A DNA stretch of 64,000 bases, from positions 1,387,265 through 1,451,264 of the forward strand of contig NZ_JAHLMU010000001.1 of assembly GCF_018919485.1 (NCBI RefSeq). Direction: 5' to 3'. The DNA is from Psychrobacter sp. TAE2020 (lineage in GTDB: Bacteria; Pseudomonadota; Gammaproteobacteria; Pseudomonadales; Moraxellaceae). The position numbers and the translations under genes were made by a program. Every line of letters starts with the position of its first letter. Position 1 is the first letter of the stretch. Below are positions 58,070 to 64,000 of this stretch, in pieces. The notes under the pieces are model-generated. The model was given only the letters and a program-made list of their open reading frames with translations, was not told where the DNA came from and ran no database searches.

Positions 58070-61000
58070 ATGACTGAAAAGACCTCTTCAATGACCGACT
58101 CTCTAGCAGCTACTGCCATGACCAAAAATTCTACTCTAATGGCTGATAGTGTTGCGCCAGCGACTGATAACTCTCGTCCCAATGATTTCATATTAACACC
58201 GCCTGCCGTGTTTCCTTATAAAGAGCAGCAGCTTAGCGCGCGCACTCGCATCACTGCACAGATGGCAAAGCGGATTTTGATGCTCGATGGGGCCATGGGT
58301 ACCCATATTCAGAACTATAAGCTTGAAGAGGCTGACTATCGTGGTGAGCGCTTTGCCGATATTAGCCAAGATGTGCGCGGCAATAATGATTTATTAGTGC
58401 TTTCACAACCGCATATGATTAAAGAGATTCATCTTGCCCATTTAGAAGCCGGTGCAGATATTATCGAGACCAATAGTTTTAACGGTACACGGTTGTCGAT
58501 GGCCGACTACGATATGCAGTATCTAGTGCCAGAGCTAAATAAGGCAGCGGCTAGATTAGCACGTGAGGCTGCTGATGAATTCAATGCTAAGACCCCAGAG
58601 AAACCACGTTTTGTCGCTGGAGTCTTAGGACCAACCTCACGAACTTGCTCGTTATCTCCTGATGTGAACGATCCGGCCTTTCGTAATATTACTTTTGATG
58701 AGTTAGTGCTTAACTATCGTGAATCAACGCTCGCGCTGATAGAAGCTGGGGTCGATATCATTCTTATCGAAACTATCTTTGATACCTTGAATGCCAAAGC
58801 CGCCATCTTTGCGGTGACTGGGGTATTTATAGATATCGGCTTTGAGCTGCCGATTATGATTTCGGGTACTATTACTGATGCCTCAGGTCGTACTTTGTCA
58901 GGACAGACTGCTGAAGCCTTTTATAACTCCGTTCGCCATGCCAAACCATTATCAGTGGGCTTTAACTGCGCTTTAGGGGCCGATGCCTTAAGACCTCATA
59001 TTCAAACGCTATCAAACATCGCTAATATGTATGTCTCTGCCCATCCAAACGCTGGCCTACCCAATGAGTTTGGTGAGTATGATGAAACCGCTGAGCAGAC
59101 AACAGCGCTGCTAGAGGGCTTTGCTAAAGCTGGTATCTTGAATATCGTCGGTGGCTGCTGTGGTACTACCCCTGAACATATTCGCCAAATCGCTAATATG
59201 GTGGCAAAATTTCCCCCACGGGTAATTCCTGAAATCCCACCGGCTTGTCGTTTGTCAGGACTTGAACCGTTTAACATCACTCCTGATAATTTATTCGTCA
59301 ACGTCGGAGAGCGTACCAACGTTACCGGCTCAAAAAAATTCTTACGCTTAATCAAAACCGAAGCTTATACCGAAGCACTAGATGTAGCACGTGACCAAGT
59401 TGAAGGGGGCGCACAAATCGTCGATATCAATATGGACGAGGGCATGCTCGACTCCAAACAGGCGATGATTCACTTTGTTAACTTAGTCTCAGGCGAGCCC
59501 GATATCAGCCGAGTCCCATTAATGATTGACTCCTCTAAATGGGACATCATTGAAGAGGGGCTCAAGCGCATTCAGGGTAAGTCCATCGTCAACTCTATCT
59601 CCTTAAAAGAAGGTCATGATGAGTTTGTTGAGCGCGCACGTTTGTGCATGCGCTATGGTGCGGCTGTTATCGTTATGGCTTTTGATGAAAATGGGCAGGC
59701 TGATACTTACGAGCGTAAAACTCAAATCTGTCAGCGCAGCTACGACGTCTTAGTCAATGAAGTCGGCTTCCCTAGTGAAGATATCATCTTTGACCCTAAT
59801 ATTTTTGCGGTTGCCACTGGTATTACTGAGCATAATAATTACGGCGCAGACTTTATTAATGCCACTAAGTGGATTACTGAAAACTTACCTAATGCTATGG
59901 TGTCAGGCGGCGTGTCCAACGTCTCGTTCAGCTTCCGTGGTAACCCTATTCGTGAAGCCATCAACTCGGTATTCCTGTATCACGCCATACAAAATGGTCT
60001 AACCATGGGTATCGTCAACCCAGCGATGCTTGAGCTATATGACGACATCCCCAAAGAGGCTCGTGATGCGATTGAGGATGTGATGCTCAACCGCAATCAA
60101 GGAGAGAGCGGACAGGACGCTACTGAACGACTAATGAGCGCTGCTGAGAACTATCAAGATGGTGGTAAGAAAAAAGACAGCACCGTCGATATGACTTGGC
60201 GTGAAGGCACTGTTGAAGATCGTATTGCCCATGCTCTAGTGAAGGGGATTACTACCTTTATCGAAGCCGATACTAAAGAGGCTTGGGAGAAATATCCACG
60301 TCCATTAGAGGTTATTGAAGGGCCATTAATGGATGGGATGAACATCGTTGGTGATTTATTCGGTGCTGGTAAAATGTTTCTACCGCAAGTGGTCAAGTCC
60401 GCCCGAGTGATGAAGCAATCTGTCGCTTGGTTGAACCCATACATCGAAGCGGAAAAAGTCGAAGGCGAAACCAAAGGTAAAATCCTCATGGCAACGGTCA
60501 AAGGCGATGTGCACGATATCGGTAAAAATATCGTCGGCGTGGTCCTCGGCTGTAACGGTTATGACATCGTTGATCTAGGCGTAATGGTATCTTGTGAAAA
60601 AATCCTCGATACTGCTATTAGCGAGAAAGTCGATATCATTGGGCTGTCTGGTTTGATTACCCCAAGCCTAGACGAGATGGTCTATGTCGCCAAGCAAATG
60701 CAAGAGCGTGGCATAACTTTGCCCCTAATGATTGGGGGCGCAACGACCTCTAAAGCCCATACGGCGGTCAAAGTTGAACCACAATATCAGAACAATGGCG
60801 TCATCTATGTCTCTGATGCCTCACGAGCAGTCGGTGTGGTCACTAAGCTGTTATCAAAAGAGAACCGTCAGCAGCTAATCGATGAGACACGTGCAGAATA
60901 TGTCGCGGTACGTGAACGTCTGGCCAAACGCCAACCCAAAGCTGCCAAGCTATCCTATGCTGAGTCAGTTAAGATTGGCTTTCAGTATGATTGGGACAAC

Positions 61001-61918
61001 TACTTGCCGCCTACCCCTAACCAATTAGGCCAAGTCATATTTGACGACTACCCTATTGATAAGTTGATTCCTTTTATTGACTGGACACCGTTCTTTATCT
61101 CTTGGGGACTGGCTGGTAAATATCCTAAAATCTTACAAGATGAGGTAGTCGGTGAAGCGGCGCGTGACTTATTCAGTAATGCCGAAGATATGCTTAGAAA
61201 GCTGATTGATGAGAAGTTAATCACTGCCAAAGGAGTGTTTAAAATCGCTCCAGCACGCCGTACTGGTGCAGATACGGTCAGCGTTTATGACAAAGCACCG
61301 ACTGATGGCGGCAGTGCAGAATATCAATTTGAACATTTGCGTCAGCAAAGCGACAAAGCCAGCGGCACGCCCAACTATAGCTTGGCCGACTTTATCTCAC
61401 CGTCGGACGCCTATACTGATTATCTCGGTGGCTTCACCGTTTCGATAGCGGGTACAGAAGCCATCGCTGAGCAATACAAAACCAATGGTGATGACTATAA
61501 CGCTATCATGGTACAAGCGCTATCTGATCGCTTGGCAGAAGCCTTTGCTGAGCATCTGCATAAACTCATCCGTAAAGAGTATTGGGGTTATCTGCCTGAA
61601 GAAGGCCTCAGTAATGATGAGCTGATCAAAGAGAAATACGTTGGTATCCGCCCTGCGCCTGGCTACCCTGCTTGTCCTGAGCATACGGAAAAAGGCAAGC
61701 TGTTTGAGTGGCTAGGTACGGTCGATGCTATCGGTACTACTCTGACGGAAAGCTATGCGATGTGGCCTGCGTCATCGGTTAGCGGGTTCTATTATTCGCA
61801 TCCTGAAAGCGTGTACTTTAATGTTGGTAAAATAAGTACTGACCAACTAGAGAGCTATGCTGAGCGTAAGGGGTGGGATATCAATACTGCTGAGAAGTGG
61901 TTGAGTCCGAATTTGTAG
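58070..61918 (+). CDS. metH: Cobalamin-dependent methionine synthase
   Basis: 1282-residue MetH, which transfers methyl from methyltetrahydrofolate to homocysteine through cobalamin. Domains in order: homocysteine-binding barrel (about 60-390) with zinc ligands C300, C363 and C364; pterin-binding barrel (about 410-670, [20 protein letters not shown]); four-helix cap and B12 domain with the cobalamin ligand H815 in DVHDIGKN; and the C-terminal activation domain (about 950-1282, with [14 protein letters not shown]). It is about 55 residues longer than E. coli MetH, from a Ser/Thr/Ala-rich N-terminus. Several in-frame ATGs (58070, 58091, 58118, 58139) make the start uncertain. A terminator follows. 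Confidence 0.97.
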   Translation: MTEKTSSMTDSLAATAMTKNSTLMADSVAPATDNSRPNDFILTPPAVFPYKEQQLSARTRITAQMAKRILMLDGAMGTHIQNYKLEEADYRGERFADISQDVRGNNDLLVLSQPHMIKEIHLAHLEAGADIIETNSFNGTRLSMADYDMQYLVPELNKAAARLAREAADEFNAKTPEKPRFVAGVLGPTSRTCSLSPDVNDPAFRNITFDELVLNYRESTLALIEAGVDIILIETIFDTLNAKAAIFAVTGVFIDIGFELPIMISGTITDASGRTLSGQTAEAFYNSVRHAKPLSVGFNCALGADALRPHIQTLSNIANMYVSAHPNAGLPNEFGEYDETAEQTTALLEGFAKAGILNIVGGCCGTTPEHIRQIANMVAKFPPRVIPEIPPACRLSGLEPFNITPDNLFVNVGERTNVTGSKKFLRLIKTEAYTEALDVARDQVEGGAQIVDINMDEGMLDSKQAMIHFVNLVSGEPDISRVPLMIDSSKWDIIEEGLKRIQGKSIVNSISLKEGHDEFVERARLCMRYGAAVIVMAFDENGQADTYERKTQICQRSYDVLVNEVGFPSEDIIFDPNIFAVATGITEHNNYGADFINATKWITENLPNAMVSGGVSNVSFSFRGNPIREAINSVFLYHAIQNGLTMGIVNPAMLELYDDIPKEARDAIEDVMLNRNQGESGQDATERLMSAAENYQDGGKKKDSTVDMTWREGTVEDRIAHALVKGITTFIEADTKEAWEKYPRPLEVIEGPLMDGMNIVGDLFGAGKMFLPQVVKSARVMKQSVAWLNPYIEAEKVEGETKGKILMATVKGDVHDIGKNIVGVVLGCNGYDIVDLGVMVSCEKILDTAISEKVDIIGLSGLITPSLDEMVYVAKQMQERGITLPLMIGGATTSKAHTAVKVEPQYQNNGVIYVSDASRAVGVVTKLLSKENRQQLIDETRAEYVAVRERLAKRQPKAAKLSYAESVKIGFQYDWDNYLPPTPNQLGQVIFDDYPIDKLIPFIDWTPFFISWGLAGKYPKILQDEVVGEAARDLFSNAEDMLRKLIDEKLITAKGVFKIAPARRTGADTVSVYDKAPTDGGSAEYQFEHLRQQSDKASGTPNYSLADFISPSDAYTDYLGGFTVSIAGTEAIAEQYKTNGDDYNAIMVQALSDRLAEAFAEHLHKLIRKEYWGYLPEEGLSNDELIKEKYVGIRPAPGYPACPEHTEKGKLFEWLGTVDAIGTTLTESYAMWPASSVSGFYYSHPESVYFNVGKISTDQLESYAERKGWDINTAEKWLSPNL

Positions 61919-61963
61919 GAATATTAGTTGAACTGATCTAAGCAGCGATTATTGAGTGTCTAC

Positions 61964-61998
61964 GGTGTACTAGCCAAAAGTTAGTACGCCTTTTTTTA
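61964..61998 (+). terminator. Terminator after metH
   Basis: GGTGTACTA (61964-61972) pairs with TAGTACGCC (61982-61990), nine pairs with one G-T, followed by seven T. Confidence 0.93.
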
Positions 61999-62131
61999 TA
62001 CTTTTATGCTTTTATGCTTTTATGAATACTAAGCAAACTTATCGCTAGCTCTACAGCAAAATAGTTTTATCAATCACCAATAGCAGACGTGTTAAATTAC
62101 GATTTAAATTATCCCTGTTGTGAATAGCCTT

Positions 62132-63061
62132 ATGAATCAGATTGCCGCACTCTCTAACTGGATTGGTAAAACCTTTGCAATTTGGGCCCTGCTTAGTGCC
62201 TTATTGGGGTTTGTTTTCCCTGAGTTCTTTGCCTCGCTGGCCTTCCTTATCGTGCCAATACTTGGCATCATCATGTTTGGTATGGGCATGACTCTTAAAA
62301 CTTCAGACTTTTTAGAAATCATCAAGCGACCAAAGCCAGTGATCATAGGTCTTTTAGCACAATTCACTATCATGCCATTAATAGCGTATTTATTAACAGT
62401 AGTCTTCAGCCTTGATCCGCTAATTGCTGTTGGGGTGATTTTGGTTGGCTGTTGCCCTGGTGGGACTTCTAGCAACGTCATTACCTTTTTGGCCAAAGGC
62501 GATGTGGCTTTGAGTGTGGCTATTACTTCTATCTCTACCCTGCTAGCGCCATTCTTGACCCCTATTCTATTACAAGTATTTGCGGGTCAATTGATCGATA
62601 TCGATCTGCTCAGCATGATGGTTACTATCACTAAGATAGTTATCTTGCCTATCTTATTAGGGATTATCGTCCATAAATTTCTTGGTGATAAGATCGAGTC
62701 AGCTATTACGGTGCTACCAATGATTTCAGTATTAGGTATCTCTATTATCATAGCAGCTGTGGTTGCCGTTTCTAAAGCTACGATCTTGGATAGTGGTGCT
62801 ATCGTTTTTGTAGTAGTAGCCTTACACAATATGCTCGGTTATAGCTTAGGATATTTACTTGCTAGATTGTTAGGCTTTACTGAAACTCAGAGACGCGCCA
62901 TTATGATTGAAGTGGGTATGCAAAACTCTGGCCTTGGTGCTGCCCTCGCCGCCACTTACTTCAATCCTGTTGCCGCGCTACCGAGTGCGATATTTAGCGT
63001 GTGGCATAACTTTAGTGGCGCGATAGTGGCGAATGTTTTTGCTAAGCGTGATGGGGTGTAG
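62132..63061 (+). CDS. Bile acid:sodium symporter family transporter
   Basis: 309-residue membrane protein of the BASS family with nine or ten membrane segments. Family features are FGMGMTLKTSDFLEIIKRPKPVIIG, the GCCPGGTSSNVITFLAKGDVALSV sodium-site region and IEVGMQNSGLGAALA. Bacterial members carry substrates such as pantoate or other organic anions; the substrate here is unknown. A GTG four codons upstream (62120) is an alternative start; neither has an obvious ribosome binding site. It follows metH after a terminator and is followed by a fragment of metH-like sequence. Confidence 0.92.
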   Translation: MNQIAALSNWIGKTFAIWALLSALLGFVFPEFFASLAFLIVPILGIIMFGMGMTLKTSDFLEIIKRPKPVIIGLLAQFTIMPLIAYLLTVVFSLDPLIAVGVILVGCCPGGTSSNVITFLAKGDVALSVAITSISTLLAPFLTPILLQVFAGQLIDIDLLSMMVTITKIVILPILLGIIVHKFLGDKIESAITVLPMISVLGISIIIAAVVAVSKATILDSGAIVFVVVALHNMLGYSLGYLLARLLGFTETQRRAIMIEVGMQNSGLGAALAATYFNPVAALPSAIFSVWHNFSGAIVANVFAKRDGV

Positions 63062-63079
63062 GTTTTGCTGGCTTTAAAA

Positions 63080-63151
63080 AAGAGCCGTACTGAACGTAAG
63101 GACTGGGATATGAAAACGGCTAAGAAGTGGTTCAATCTAAATTTGGCCTAG
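63080..63151 (+). pseudogene. Duplicated fragment of the metH 3' end
   Basis: About 24 codons read KSRTERKDWDMKTAKKWF..., ending in a stop, and align with the last codons of metH ([18 protein letters not shown]...). Over the last 60 bases, roughly four of every five nucleotides agree, including conserved third positions. There is no start codon or upstream metH sequence: homology fades at about 63080, just after the transporter stop. It is a scar of a duplication or of recombination at the metH end. Confidence 0.85.
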
Positions 63152-63208
63152 GTTTTTAAACACGAAGTAAGGTAGATGGTTTCTAAGTAAATCATCTACC
63201 TCTATAAA

Positions 63209-63556
63209 TTATTTTATATACCAAGTTCTATTAGAACCATCCCAACCAAAATATTTATCGTGAAAAGCTTCCATAGAGGCTACATACTGAGAAAGTATTA
63301 ATGTTACATCACTTGCTTGAGGTACATCATCTTCATCAAGTATGTCCAAGAACTCAATAGTATCTTCATCAGCAAGTATTATACGTAATCTCTCTAATAG
63401 ACGATTAGCTATTTTAATTTTGTTTTTACTAACAGCTGATTCTGGCTTCTTCTTTGATATCTCTTTAAACTCTGAATACATCGACTTTATTAGAGGCGTC
63501 ATAGCATCATGCATCTGCGCTTTAGACTGAGTTGTATAATGTTCAATATCTTTCAT
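63209..63556 (-). CDS. Small acidic protein of unknown function, paralog B
   Basis: 115 residues, no signal or membrane segment. It is not recognised as a known family. It shares a pattern with the adjacent upstream gene: SKKxPxxAxxKxKIxNRLL, a variable Asp/Glu-rich middle, EDDVPQASDVTLILSQY and a C-terminal WYIK. It is probably all-helical with an acidic patch (FLDILDEDD). Its AAGGAA ribosome binding site lies within the last codons of the upstream paralog, two bases separating stop and start, so translation is likely coupled. An immunity-protein role is only a guess from size, acidity and tandem arrangement. Confidence 0.75.
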   Translation of the reverse strand: MKDIEHYTTQSKAQMHDAMTPLIKSMYSEFKEISKKKPESAVSKNKIKIANRLLERLRIILADEDTIEFLDILDEDDVPQASDVTLILSQYVASMEAFHDKYFGWDGSNRTWYIK

Positions 63557-63558
63557 AA

Positions 63559-63963
63559 CTATTCCTTAAGCTTTTTCGGTTGAATAGTACGTATTTTAAC
63601 TTTACCTCTTTCATCTCCTTTCTGACCTTCATTAGCTTTTACATACCAATACCATTTACCCATATTTATTATGACATTATCTGCTCTCTGCTTTTCAAAG
63701 CATTGAAGATACTGAGATAGTATAAAGACTATGTCGCTATTTTGTGGCATATCGTCTTCTTCGAATAATTCAAAATCGTCAAAAGGTTTGTATTTATCAG
63801 ATAAAAAACTATTACTTTGGTTTAGTAATTTATTTATGAACTTCAATTTGAATTTATTTAATGCATCATTTGGATTTTTTTTTGATAAATGTGATACTTC
63901 TTCGTAAACCCCTAATAACTGCATTGATAGCTTTTCAAATGTATCAACGTCGTTTCTATTCAT
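63559..63963 (-). CDS. Small protein of unknown function, paralog A
   Basis: 134 residues, cytoplasmic by appearance. It is similar to the downstream paralog over about 110 residues (SKKNPNDALNKFKLKFINKLLN, FELFEEDDMPQNSDIVFILSQYL, WYWYVK) and has an extra basic C-terminal tail of about 20 residues (EGQKGDERGKVKIRTIQPKK). The coding sequence looks more AT-rich than the core genes to the left, suggesting acquired DNA. An AAGGAA ribosome binding site lies seven bases before the ATG. It follows, within 12 bases, what may be the end of another minus-strand gene at the window edge. Confidence 0.75.
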   Translation of the reverse strand: MNRNDVDTFEKLSMQLLGVYEEVSHLSKKNPNDALNKFKLKFINKLLNQSNSFLSDKYKPFDDFELFEEDDMPQNSDIVFILSQYLQCFEKQRADNVIINMGKWYWYVKANEGQKGDERGKVKIRTIQPKKLKE

Positions 63964-63974
63964 AATATATTTCC

Positions 63975-64000
63975 TTATTTGCTACGAGGGACATGAACGT
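63975..64000 (-). CDS. Possible 3' end of a gene running in from the right edge
   Basis: On the minus strand one frame is open from the window edge and ends VHVPRSK and a TAA at 63975-63977, 12 bases before the ATG of paralog A. The frame is too short to identify. If real, it would be the gene preceding the paralog pair in the same operon and the most informative neighbour for their function. Confidence 0.3.

Overview
The window looks like a chromosomal segment of a Psychrobacter-type gammaproteobacterium (Moraxellaceae). This is inferred from the AT-leaning base composition, the protein sequences, and the gene order: a full S10-spc-alpha ribosomal cluster next to rng-maf-mreDCB, gatCAB, a trpF-trpB-trpA-accD-folC string, and Ser/Asn/Asp/Gln-rich insertions in housekeeping enzymes. 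No phage, CRISPR array or complete insertion sequence is visible.

Layout. 0.5-1.2 kb: yciO. 1.3-15.6 kb, minus strand: 28 genes in the order of the S10 operon (rpsJ to rpsQ), the spc operon (rplN to rpmJ) and the alpha operon (rpsM to rplQ). Probable promoters for S10 and spc can be pointed to, and unusually long structured spacers separate rpsH from rplF and rpmJ from rpsM. 15.9-21.8 kb, minus strand: rng, maf, mreD, mreC, mreB (RNA processing, nucleotide housecleaning, cell shape). 22.7-26.1 kb, plus strand: gatCAB, then tRNA-Pro(GGG). 26.8-28.4 kb: two convergent genes with DUF1853 and DUF2726 domains. 28.7-36.3 kb, minus strand: trpF, trpB, trpA (last tryptophan steps), accD and folC (fatty acid and folate), and a DedD-like LysM/SPOR envelope protein. 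36.5-42.4 kb: photolyase, a DUF4230 membrane protein, proS, queF.

42.4-48.8 kb is a looser region: a cluster of short interspersed repeats, a YadGH-type ABC exporter, a cytochrome c5-like protein, tRNA-Arg(CCG), an eight-repeat Sel1 protein and an IS3-type transposase remnant. 48.8-57.5 kb carries a sirtuin desuccinylase/deacetylase, adenine deaminase, a LemA/TPM-domain module, an AGCS alanine:sodium symporter and two fasciclin-domain lipoproteins. 58-63 kb has metH and a bile-acid:sodium-symporter-family transporter, followed by a duplicated piece of the metH 3' end. The right edge holds two tandem, translationally coupled paralogous small proteins of unknown function, a plausible immunity-gene pair whose partner lies outside the window.

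Most of the window is conserved core genome. The least explained parts are the right edge (metH scar plus paralog pair), the degenerate repeat array between trpF and trpB, the repeat cluster at 42.5-43.0 kb, and the structured spacers inside the ribosomal and trp clusters. Some starts were moved inward from the longest open frame where homology or a ribosome binding site argues for it (rpsM, secY, rplF, rplE, rplN, rplV, rplC, trpB, adenine deaminase, the short TPM protein, the alanine symporter, the second fasciclin protein and the BASS transporter).
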